This document shows, piece after piece, positions 7,582-15,581 of a stretch of DNA of 17,599 bases (the first letter of the stretch is position 1; every line of letters begins with the position of its first letter). Source of the stretch: Chloroflexota bacterium (lineage in GTDB: Bacteria; Chloroflexota; Anaerolineae; Aggregatilineales; UBA2796); assembly GCA_003695215.1 (NCBI GenBank), contig RFIM01000202.1, positions 1 through 17,599 on the forward strand. Direction: 5' to 3'. The position numbers were made by a program, and so were the translations under genes. The notes beneath the pieces were generated by a model. The model searched no databases, was not told where the DNA came from, and saw only the letters and a list, made by a program, of their open reading frames with translations.

Positions 7582-8922
7582 TCACTGCTCTGCTAGCGCC
7601 CTGAAGCGCTCCCACACAGAAGGCACTTTGGCGCGTGCCTCGGCCGCGATAGCTGCTTCGTCCAAAGTCAACAATTGCCGATCCCACATTAGGACGCTGC
7701 CTGCAGCAATGGTACCTGTGATCGCCGATGCTTCGAAGCCGAAGATAGCGTGCCAAGGCACATTTGCCTCTGTGAGCGGCGTGAACGGATGATAATCTAG
7801 CACAATCAGGTCGGCAACGGCACCGACCGAGAGCGTGCCGAATAGCTCATCAGGGAAGAAGACTTCTGCTAGCGCCGCGTTATGATCGACGGCGACCTGC
7901 ACAATGGATTCGGCATTTGCTGCGCGCGGATCGCGATTGGCGACCTTGTGCAACAAGTAGGCTGCGCGCCATTCATCGAACATGGCATTGCCCATGCCAT
8001 CATTGCCCAAGCACACTTTGATGCCACCACGTAGCATATCGTCAAAGCGCATGGCGCCAACGCCGTTATTCATGTTGCTGCGCGGTTGATGCGTCACCCA
8101 AGTCTCCGATTGGCGCAGCAGCTCCATCTCCCAAGCATCGATATGCACAGCATGAGCCGCGATAGTACGTTTGCCCAGGATTCCCGCTCGCTTCAAGCGG
8201 CGCACTACGCGCACGCCTGATCGCTTCAGGCTATCTTCTTCATCGGCTTCATGCTCAGCCACATGAATGTGAAAGCCTGTCTCGAATGGCTCGATCGCGC
8301 GCACGCATGCAGCCAACGTCTCATCTGAGAGCGTCAGGCTGGCATGCAGGCCGAAAGCGCCACGAATGCGCGGATGTTCGCCGATCTCGCGCAGGAAGCG
8401 CACATTCTCGGCGATGCCCGCGCGCGCCTGCGCTTCGCCGTTGCGGTCGGTCACTTCATAGCACAGCACAGCGCGCACACCTGCCTGCTCCACAGCTTGC
8501 GCGATCACGCTCAAGCTGCCATCAATGGCGTTCGGGCTGGCGTGATGATCGATCAGCAGCGTCGTGCCGTGCTTGATGGCGTCCACAAGGCTGACTAGCG
8601 CCGAGAGGCGGATGTCGTCTAGGGTGAGCGCGCGATCGAGGTTCCACCACAGTTTCTTGAGAACCTCAGGGAAATTGCGCGGCGCCTCGCCAGGAATCGC
8701 CAGGCCACGCGCAAAAGCGCCGTAGAAATGTGTGTGCGCACAGATGTTAGACGGCAAGATAAACCTGCCGCCAACATCGTGTTGCGGCACTTCAGGATGA
8801 CGCGCTATCAGCTCAGCTGTCGTGCCGATCTCAGCGATGCGTCCGTCGCGGATCAGCAGCCCATGGTCAGGCAAGATTTGGCGCGGCGTCCAATTGATGA
8901 GTGTCGCGTTCGTGAGTAACAC
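7582..8922 (-). CDS. ssnA: SsnA-type metal-dependent aminohydrolase
   Basis: This 446-residue protein belongs to the amidohydrolase superfamily (ATZ/TRZ-like). Visible metal-site motifs: HTH (His63, His65) in CAHTHFYGAFARG; HIHVAEHEADEE (His218/His220, Glu223); AHAVHID (257-261); and LGNDGM (Asp308). The stretches LWWNLDRALTL, GTTLLIDHHASPN and AVLCYEVTDRNG are characteristic of SsnA. SsnA's substrate is not firmly known; it is usually linked to purine/selenium-dependent hydroxylase loci, none of which is in this window. I chose the GTG at 8922: a TATAAT promoter box lies at 8966-8961, so the in-frame ATG at 8958 would lie at or upstream of the transcript start. AAAGG lies 10 nt before the GTG. 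Its stop is 9 bp from the convergent AT-rich gene, leaving no room for a separate terminator. Confidence 0.85.
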   Translation of the reverse strand: MLLTNATLINWTPRQILPDHGLLIRDGRIAEIGTTAELIARHPEVPQHDVGGRFILPSNICAHTHFYGAFARGLAIPGEAPRNFPEVLKKLWWNLDRALTLDDIRLSALVSLVDAIKHGTTLLIDHHASPNAIDGSLSVIAQAVEQAGVRAVLCYEVTDRNGEAQARAGIAENVRFLREIGEHPRIRGAFGLHASLTLSDETLAACVRAIEPFETGFHIHVAEHEADEEDSLKRSGVRVVRRLKRAGILGKRTIAAHAVHIDAWEMELLRQSETWVTHQPRSNMNNGVGAMRFDDMLRGGIKVCLGNDGMGNAMFDEWRAAYLLHKVANRDPRAANAESIVQVAVDHNAALAEVFFPDELFGTLSVGAVADLIVLDYHPFTPLTEANVPWHAIFGFEASAITGTIAAGSVLMWDRQLLTLDEAAIAAEARAKVPSVWERFRALAEQ

Positions 8923-8960
8923 GAGTGAGCTGCCTTTGTTGGAAGGTTCACAGGGCATTG

Positions 8961-8988
8961 ATTATACCAAAGTGGCTGCCTGTGACAA
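8961..8988 (-). promoter_or_regulatory. Promoter of ssnA
   Basis: On the minus strand TTGTCA (8988-8983), a 16-nt spacer, and a perfect TATAAT (8966-8961). Predicted RNA start is near 8954, giving a leader of about 32 nt to the GTG at 8922. This placement decides the start codon in favour of the GTG over the upstream ATG. Confidence 0.65.
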
Positions 8989-9013
8989 CCTTAGCGTGCT
9001 GCAGGCAGCCGCT
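8971..9013 (-). terminator. Inverted repeat after ugd, overlapping the ssnA promoter
   Basis: Arms 8971-8982 and 9002-9013 pair over 12 bp with one G.T wobble and a 19-nt loop. It begins 5 nt after the ugd stop, the right place for a terminator, but no T-run follows on the minus strand. The ssnA -35 lies in the loop, and the other arm falls between -35 and -10, so an operator role is equally possible. Confidence 0.45.
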
Positions 9014-9018
9014 GAAGC

Positions 9019-10344
9019 TCAGCCGTTGTGCGAATTGAGTGCGCCGTTGTAGCCACGCCCGACGCCGCGATAGATGAAGCCGAGCGCTTTCAGCCGCTCT
9101 GGATCGTACAGATTGCGCCCATCTACTATCACCTTTTGGCGCATAGCCGCGCCAATGCGCTCCATATCCAGCGCCTTGAACTCGTTCCAGGGCGTCGCAA
9201 CCACAACGGCATCGCAGCCTTGTGCAAGATCGTAAGGATCGGCGGCTAACTGCACGAATGGATAAGCGCGCGCCACGTGCGCCATCGCCGCTGGATCGTA
9301 GCCGCGCACGATCGCGCCCAGGTCGTGCAGCATCTCGGCGATCTCCAGCGCAGGCGAGACGCGAATATCATCGGTGTTCTCTTTGAATGCCAAACCTAAG
9401 AGCGCAATGATCTTACCGCTTAGATCGCCCAGCAAGTCCTGCAGTTTGATGACGATCTGCTTGCGCTGCATCTGATTGATGCCCATCACAGCGTGCAGCA
9501 GCTCAGGATTGGTGCCGTGAACTTGCGCCATGTAGGCGAGCGCTTTGACATCCTTCGGGAAACAGCTGCCGCCATAACCGACGCCAGGTTCAAGGAAGTG
9601 ATGACCGATGCGCTTATCGTAGCCCATGCCTTGCACCACTTCTTTCACGTCGGCGCCGAGCGCCTCACAAATGTTGGCAATCTCATTGATGAAGCTAATG
9701 CGCGTGGCCAAGAAGGCGTTAGAGGCGTACTTGATCATCTCAGCTGTGCGCAAATCTGTGATCACAATAGGCGCGCGCAGCGGTAGGTGCAGCTGTGCCA
9801 CTTTATTGGCCGCTTCGCGATCCATCGAGCCGAGTACCGTGCGATCAGGATTGAAAAAATCGCGCACAGCTGAGCCTTCGCGCAGAAACTCTGGGCAACT
9901 GACCACAGCAAATGGAATCGGACGCGGCTGATGCTCGCGAATGATGTTGGCGACCCAGTCGCCTGTGCCAACAGGCACAGTGGATTTGTTGACGATGATC
10001 ATCTCGTGATCCATGACTTTCGCGATCGACTCAGCCGCCATGCGCACGTATTTCAGGTCGGCTTCGCCATCCACGCCTTCAGGCGTGCCGACGCAGATGA
10101 AGACGAATTCAGCGTCGCGTAGCGCCTCAAGGTAATCAGTGGTGAAGCTCAGGCGTTCTGCCTTGACGTTCCGCTCGACGATCTCCTTCAAGCCTGGCTC
10201 ATAGATCGGCATGATGCCGCGCTTCAAATTCTCAATGCGCATCTCATTGATATCGATCGCAACGACGCGATTGCCCAGATCGGCGAAGCAGGCGCCTGTC
10301 ACCAGGCCGACATAGCCAACGCCGATCACTGTGATGTTTTTCAT
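9019..10344 (-). CDS. ugd: UDP-glucose 6-dehydrogenase
   Basis: This 441-residue protein has the full family length. Domains: an N-terminal NAD-binding Rossmann fold with GVGYVGLVTG (8-17) and a DIN acidic end of beta-2; the VGTP loop (85-88); NKSTVPVGT (119-127); PEFLREG (151-157, catalytic Glu); the central helix with EMIKYASNAFLATRISFINE; the nucleophile Cys261 in GYGGSCFPKD; and the C-terminal UDP-binding domain with GLAFKENTDDIRVSP. The enzyme oxidises UDP-glucose twice with NAD+ to UDP-glucuronate, a precursor for capsule and other polysaccharides. The ATG at 10344 has AGGAG 12 nt upstream. It is transcribed divergently from the DUF3267 gene. Upstream of ssnA in the same direction, but separated from it by a hairpin and a promoter. 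Confidence 0.95.
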   Translation of the reverse strand: MKNITVIGVGYVGLVTGACFADLGNRVVAIDINEMRIENLKRGIMPIYEPGLKEIVERNVKAERLSFTTDYLEALRDAEFVFICVGTPEGVDGEADLKYVRMAAESIAKVMDHEMIIVNKSTVPVGTGDWVANIIREHQPRPIPFAVVSCPEFLREGSAVRDFFNPDRTVLGSMDREAANKVAQLHLPLRAPIVITDLRTAEMIKYASNAFLATRISFINEIANICEALGADVKEVVQGMGYDKRIGHHFLEPGVGYGGSCFPKDVKALAYMAQVHGTNPELLHAVMGINQMQRKQIVIKLQDLLGDLSGKIIALLGLAFKENTDDIRVSPALEIAEMLHDLGAIVRGYDPAAMAHVARAYPFVQLAADPYDLAQGCDAVVVATPWNEFKALDMERIGAAMRQKVIVDGRNLYDPERLKALGFIYRGVGRGYNGALNSHNG

Positions 10345-10395
10345 GTGATGAGCTATCTCCTGAACAATATCGCAGTAAGATTGACCATGCCGCTG

Positions 10396-10424
10396 ATTAT
10401 AGCCAACTCAAGCTCTATGCATCC
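10396..10424 (-). promoter_or_regulatory. Promoter of ugd
   Basis: A perfect TATAAT on the minus strand (10401-10396), about 52 nt upstream of the ugd ATG. The -35 region (TGGATG with an 18-nt spacer or GGATGC with 17) is poor, which suggests dependence on an activator or a weak promoter. Confidence 0.5.
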
Positions 10425-10425
10425 A

Positions 10426-10454
10426 TTGAGCGCATCACGCAGCTGTGCTAGAAT
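10426..10454 (+). promoter_or_regulatory. Promoter of the DUF3267 protease gene
   Basis: TTGAGC (10426-10431), a 17-nt spacer, and TAGAAT (10449-10454) preceded by TGC, an extended -10. Predicted start is near 10461, which leaves a very short leader carrying GGAG (10463-10466), 7 nt before the ATG at 10474. Confidence 0.65.
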
Positions 10455-10473
10455 AACCTATCGGAGTGCTTTT

Positions 10474-11100
10474 ATGGACGCCCTGCCGCGTTTTGCCGCT
10501 CTACACTTTTTGCCAGATAGCTACCAGCTAGTGCGCCGTATCACCCTTGAATCGCAGCGCCTTTTTGTGCTCCTGAACGTAGTGGGCTTAGCGATGCTAG
10601 CTATCGCTATCCTCGCTTATCAGCTGTTCTACAATTTTTTGCGCGAGCTTGGCCTGGCGCAAGGTGCGAATCCATTGGCAGGTGCGAGCTCGCTGCTGCT
10701 GGCAGTGCTGAGCCTATTGGCGATTTTGATCATGCTCAGCTTACACGAGCTGATCCATGGCATAGCTTTTCAGCTGTTCGGCGCCAGGCCACGCTATGGC
10801 TTCAGCCTTGAGAAAGGCGTAGCCTTCGCTGCAGCTGATCGCTATTACCTGACGCGAGACGCCTACCTGATCGTCGGCTTGGCGCCGCTAGTCGTCATCA
10901 CGCTGCTCACAGGCGCGCTGATGACGGTCACTAGCGGCGAGACCAATCAGCTGGTGGCACTGATTGGCGCGGCGAACATTGGCGGCAGCGTTGGCGATCT
11001 GTGGTTCTTCAGCATCTGCCGCCGCTATCAGCCCGATCTGCTGGTGCGCGATTTCGGCGAAGGCGCTGAACTCTACGCACGCAGCTATTCCACGTTATAG
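10474..11100 (+). CDS. DUF3267-type membrane zinc metalloprotease-like protein
   Basis: This 208-residue protein has about four hydrophobic segments (about 31-55, 71-90, 130-150, 158-175). The key motif is HELIH (91-95), an HExxH zinc site at the end of the second segment, followed by GIAFQLFGA. A later NIGGSVGDLW segment (168-177) holds Asp175, a plausible third ligand as in DUF3267/M50-like putative zincins. The substrate is unknown. The upstream open frame to 10345 is not coding: the promoter at 10426-10454 lies inside it, and the ATG at 10474 has GGAG 7 nt upstream. The stop lies 16 bp inside the convergent lipoprotein gene, so the two transcripts overlap tail to tail. Confidence 0.8.
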   Translation: MDALPRFAALHFLPDSYQLVRRITLESQRLFVLLNVVGLAMLAIAILAYQLFYNFLRELGLAQGANPLAGASSLLLAVLSLLAILIMLSLHELIHGIAFQLFGARPRYGFSLEKGVAFAAADRYYLTRDAYLIVGLAPLVVITLLTGALMTVTSGETNQLVALIGAANIGGSVGDLWFFSICRRYQPDLLVRDFGEGAELYARSYSTL

Positions 11101-12302
11101 GTGATAGTGAAGACATTGTTCGCCTCGCCGATAGGGCCTTCGGCAACTTCGTTTCGAATATCAAGCGTCAGCGTGCCGATCAGGTTTATGCCACTCGTGC
11201 GCAGCGTGACGGGCAGTGGCGGCAGAGTGACTGAGGTGCCCGCCTGGATAGGCGGCACTGCCAGCTGGCTGCGCTCGTCATCGGGCTGAAAAACGCCTTC
11301 CAACAGCGATGAGCCTGCGTCAAGCGTGCCTTGATTGCGGACAGTGATCAGCACGTTGAAAGTTTGATTGGCTTTAGGCGTTCCGCCGACGATAGTCGCT
11401 GAGAGGATGATCAGGTCAGCACTGCCAGCAACCGTGCTGGTTGGCGCGAGGCCGCCAGGCGGCAGAGGCGAAGGCGTGGCTGTTGGCAAGGCCTCAGTCG
11501 TCGTGGCAAGCGGCACATTGGCGGTCTCGCCGCTGATGGCGATCCACTCAGGATTGTTGATGACCCAGCCGCGCAAGGTGCCGCGCTCGATCGCCCACCA
11601 GGTGCGCCCTTCGTTGCGCCCGATGATGAGCGCCTCATCGCCGCGCGAGAGCCTGCCGATTTGCTCAGAGCTGGCATCAGGGCGCGCGCGCACGTTCAGA
11701 AAATCAAAGGTGACGCGCAAGCGCGGCGCGTCCGATGCCAAAGGCGGCGCTGCGGCTTCAGGCGAAGGCGTCGCCGTGTTGAGCGTGATCGGCGTGCCGA
11801 CGATCTCAAATGTCGGCGTAGGTCTGGGCGTGGCAGTGCGCGGCACTTGAGTGGGCGCAACTGTGTTGAGCAGCGCAGCTTGCGCTGTTGGCGCAGCAAT
11901 GGCTTGCACGGCAATACCTGCCTCGCCAATGCTGCTGCCATCAGCGCGGAATGCTTCAACGCTCAGGAAGTAGCCGCGCGCCTCGCGTGGCTGCCAAGCT
12001 TGCTGTGCACTGAAGCGCGTCAGGCCTTCAGGCGCCTGCTGGCTGCCGATCAACACGCCATCTACGCTGAACTCAAGACGCGCCACGCCGCTGCTATCCG
12101 AAGCGACAGCTGCTAGGGCGATTGGCGCGCCAACAAGGATCAAGCTGTTGTTTTCAGGTGCAATGAAGTCTAGAGACCAGCTCGGCGTGCTGATGGGCGC
12201 GCGCGGCGTGCCGCCAAACTGAAAAGTGCAAGCCATTGCAGCGCTCAACAACAGCGCAAGTGCCAAAAGCGCACCGAGCGGTACACGAATTCGCTGTTGC
12301 AA
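11085..12302 (-). CDS. Lipoprotein with Ig-like, SH3b and CARDB domains
   Basis: This 405-residue exported protein starts with a signal peptide (basic start, hydrophobic 8-22) ending in SAAMAC, so Cys25 is a probable lipidation site although the -3 residue is Ala rather than Leu. Next come a bacterial Ig-like domain (about 48-135), a Thr/Pro linker with TATPRPTPT (about 148-190), an SH3b domain (about 193-257, with LNVRARPDASSEQIGRL and WWAIERGTLRGWV), a second TATPSP linker (268-292) and a C-terminal CARDB-like beta domain (295-405). SH3b domains often bind cell-wall material and CARDB is adhesion-like, so a surface-anchored binding protein is inferred. The start is TTG at 12302, supported by AGGAG 5 nt upstream. 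Its 3' end overlaps the protease gene by 16 bp. Confidence 0.8.
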   Translation of the reverse strand: MQQRIRVPLGALLALALLLSAAMACTFQFGGTPRAPISTPSWSLDFIAPENNSLILVGAPIALAAVASDSSGVARLEFSVDGVLIGSQQAPEGLTRFSAQQAWQPREARGYFLSVEAFRADGSSIGEAGIAVQAIAAPTAQAALLNTVAPTQVPRTATPRPTPTFEIVGTPITLNTATPSPEAAAPPLASDAPRLRVTFDFLNVRARPDASSEQIGRLSRGDEALIIGRNEGRTWWAIERGTLRGWVINNPEWIAISGETANVPLATTTEALPTATPSPLPPGGLAPTSTVAGSADLIILSATIVGGTPKANQTFNVLITVRNQGTLDAGSSLLEGVFQPDDERSQLAVPPIQAGTSVTLPPLPVTLRTSGINLIGTLTLDIRNEVAEGPIGEANNVFTITYNVE

Positions 12303-12319
12303 CGAATCTCCTCGTAGGC

Positions 12320-12336
12320 CACACGCCGAGCGTGTG
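12320..12336 (-). promoter_or_regulatory. Short perfect hairpin in the lipoprotein leader
   Basis: CACACGC-CGA-GCGTGTG, a 7-bp stem with a 3-nt loop, lies just upstream of the AGGAG at 12312-12308. If transcription starts near 12343, it is at the extreme 5' end of the mRNA, where such stems can protect RNA or tune translation. The role is inference. Confidence 0.4.
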
Positions 12337-12349
12337 TATTCTGGCCGCG

Positions 12350-12358
12350 ACTCTAGCA
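12350..12358 (-). promoter_or_regulatory. Candidate extended -10 of the lipoprotein gene
   Basis: TGCTAGAGT on the minus strand (12358-12350) is an extended -10 pattern. No good -35 is visible. The same TGCTAGA word is used at the DUF3267 and htpG promoters. Confidence 0.35.
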
Positions 12359-12368
12359 GATTCAGCGC

Positions 12369-12401
12369 GAAGGCGCTAGCATTGCCGCTGTGAGCGCCTT
12401 C
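12369..12401 (-). repeat. 9-bp inverted repeat between the fucose synthase and lipoprotein genes
   Basis: GAAGGCGCT (12369-12377) and AGCGCCTTC (12393-12401) are perfect complements with a 15-nt loop. It lies about 60 nt past the fucose synthase stop and just upstream of the lipoprotein -10. It may be a terminator without a T-run or an operator; the sequence does not decide. Confidence 0.4.
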
Positions 12402-12460
12402 CTGAGGTTCTGCAGCGCTAAGTGCAACATAAAGGCTGGATGCGCCTCAAACATGCGCGC

Positions 12461-13423
12461 TCATACCTGGCGTGCGCCGATCTGCTCCAAGTACCACGCC
12501 ACAGTCTCGCGCAGCCCATCACGGAAGGACGTCTGTGCGCTGAAGCCGAAGGCTTCTCGCGCCCGTGAGACGTCCAGCTGGCGACGCGGCTGACCATTTG
12601 GCTTGCTGGTATCGTAACGGAACTCGCCTTCGAAGCCGACCAGCTCTGCGATCAGCGCTGCCAAATCGCGAATCGAGATTTCCATGCCGCTGCCTAGGTT
12701 GACTGGCTCGGCGCCGTTGTAATGCTCTGCAGCCAGCAAAATGCCTTCAGCGGCATCTTTGACGTACAGAAACTCGCGCGTTGGCGTGCCATCGCCCCAG
12801 ATTTCGACGTACGGATCGCCGTTCTGCTTGGCTGTGACGCACTTGCGGATCAGCGCCGGTATCACGTGCGATGTCTCAGGATCGAAGTTGTCGCCAGGCC
12901 CATAAAGATTGGTCGGCATGAGATGGATGCTGTTATAGCCGTATTCTTGGCGATAGGCTTGCCCTTGCACTAAGAGCATCTTCTTCGCCAAGCCGTATGG
13001 CGCGTTTGTCTCCTCAGGATAGCCGTTCCACAGGTCTTCCTCGCGGAATGGCACAGGCGTGTGTTTTGGATAGGCGCAGATGGTGCCAATGCCGACGAAT
13101 TTAGGCACGTTAGCAAGCCGTGCATATTCCAACATCAGCGCGCCCATCATCAAGCTGTTGTAGAAAAAGCTGCCTGGATACTTTCGATTGGCGCCGATGC
13201 CGCCGACCGATGCTGCCAAGTGAATGACCATAGTCGCAGGCACGTCTCGGTACAAGCGGCGCACAGCTTCTTCATGCCGCAGATCGTACTCAGCGCTGCG
13301 AACCACGAAGACTCGCTTGGCGCCGCGCGCCTGCAGTGCGCTCACCACATGCCTACCCAAGAAGCCCGCGCCGCCTGTTACGATCACGGATTGTTCCGCC
13401 CAGAAGGTCGGATCGCTTATCAT
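12461..13423 (-). CDS. fcl: GDP-L-fucose synthase-type epimerase/reductase
   Basis: This 320-residue short-chain dehydrogenase has the nucleotide-binding GGAGFLG (17-23), HLAASVGGIGANR (68-80) and the active-site block GTICAYPK...APYGLAKK. Measured against E. coli GDP-fucose synthase, the residues Cys109, Tyr136, Lys140 and His179 map here to Cys116, Tyr143, Lys147 and His186, a constant offset of seven; Ser107 becomes Thr114. This supports the 3,5-epimerase/4-reductase that turns GDP-4-keto-6-deoxymannose into GDP-L-fucose with NADPH. The partner GDP-mannose dehydratase is not in the window. The ATG at 13423 has AGGTG only 4 nt upstream, so the exact start is less sure. Product use is probably surface glycan synthesis, as for ugd. 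Confidence 0.88.
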   Translation of the reverse strand: MISDPTFWAEQSVIVTGGAGFLGRHVVSALQARGAKRVFVVRSAEYDLRHEEAVRRLYRDVPATMVIHLAASVGGIGANRKYPGSFFYNSLMMGALMLEYARLANVPKFVGIGTICAYPKHTPVPFREEDLWNGYPEETNAPYGLAKKMLLVQGQAYRQEYGYNSIHLMPTNLYGPGDNFDPETSHVIPALIRKCVTAKQNGDPYVEIWGDGTPTREFLYVKDAAEGILLAAEHYNGAEPVNLGSGMEISIRDLAALIAELVGFEGEFRYDTSKPNGQPRRQLDVSRAREAFGFSAQTSFRDGLRETVAWYLEQIGARQV

Positions 13424-13456
13424 GTCACACCTGCTATCTTCAGTGAAGTAGCGTAC

Positions 13457-13462
13457 AGTATA
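13457..13462 (-). promoter_or_regulatory. Candidate -10 of the fucose synthase gene
   Basis: TATACT on the minus strand (13462-13457) lies about 34 nt upstream of the ATG. A TTGACT at 13493-13488 is 25 nt away, too far to act as its -35, so the promoter is only half supported. Confidence 0.35.
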
Positions 13463-13493
13463 GCCCGCTATGCCTAATGAGCGCTAGAGTCAA

Positions 13494-13528
13494 GGCAGGC
13501 GCTGACGGCTTGCCGCCGTCAGCCTGCC
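13494..13528 (-). terminator. Terminator-like hairpin after htpG
   Basis: Two stem blocks pair: 8 bp (CTGACGGC/GCCGTCAG, 13502-13509 with 13515-13522) and 6 bp (GGCAGG/CCTGCC, 13494-13499 with 13523-13528), separated by a 2-nt bulge, with a 5-nt loop. It begins 11 nt past the htpG stop. The sequence after it on the minus strand (TTGACTCT) is only weakly T-rich. Confidence 0.65.
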
Positions 13529-13539
13529 CGAGACGAGGC

Positions 13540-15405
<1,866 letters not shown>

Positions 15406-15442
15406 AAGACAACCTCTTCGGAAATCTGCGTGCCTGGCAGCG

Positions 15443-15473
15443 AGTCTAGCAGGGCTGTGCAAGAATTGCGCAA
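15443..15473 (-). promoter_or_regulatory. Candidate htpG promoter
   Basis: TAGACT (15448-15443) preceded by TGC gives an extended -10. TTGCGC (15473-15468) is a -35-like word at a long 19-nt spacing. RNA would start near 15436, about 30 nt before the ATG. No CIRCE element (TTAGCACTC inverted repeat) is visible. Confidence 0.45.
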
Positions 15474-15481
15474 GAATTGCG
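15460..15481. repeat. Perfect 11-bp tandem repeat at the htpG promoter
   Basis: CAAGAATTGCG occurs twice head to tail (15460-15470, 15471-15481) over the -35 region of htpG. The period is close to one helical turn, so both copies face the same side of the DNA, as expected for a cooperative regulator site. Confidence 0.7.
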
Positions 15482-15504
15482 GCACTTCCAGTATGACCGC
15501 GAAA

Positions 15505-15536
15505 GCTGATGATCAGGCCGACTCGCTGAGGATCAG
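15505..15536. repeat. Paired 12-bp near-palindromic direct repeat upstream of htpG
   Basis: GCTGATGATCAG (15505-15516) and GCTGAGGATCAG (15525-15536) differ at one base and are exactly 20 bp apart. The first holds a perfect CTGAT-G-ATCAG palindrome. They lie between the kinase stop and the htpG promoter. Similar GCTGATCAG words occur in coding sequence here, so chance is possible. Confidence 0.5.
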
Positions 15537-15581
15537 CAAGCACGGTTCGTGACCAACAGACACGAGAGCTCTTGAGCACAC

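Noticed and set aside
7436..7756. Minus-strand open frame with a His/Arg repeat product
   Set aside because: It is the complement of the Gly repeat running into ssnA in the wrong frame; no independent start signal.
8923..8958. N-terminal extension of ssnA from the ATG at 8958
   Set aside because: The TATAAT at 8966-8961 places the transcript start at or after this ATG, and the family N-terminus begins at the GTG at 8922.
10345..10473. 43-codon extension of the DUF3267 protease
   Set aside because: The rightward promoter lies inside it, and the ATG at 10474 has GGAG at ideal spacing.
13457..13493. TTGACT/TATACT as a full promoter for the fucose synthase
   Set aside because: The 25-nt spacer is outside the workable range; only the -10 is kept as a candidate.
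15525..15537. Terminator of the kinase gene (GCTGA-3 nt-TCAGC)
   Set aside because: The 5-bp stem is too short, with no T-run; more likely part of the repeated near-palindrome.
15406..15579. 58-codon N-terminal extension of htpG
   Set aside because: It covers the promoter and repeats; HtpG proteins begin at the ATG at 15405, which has its own ribosome-binding site.
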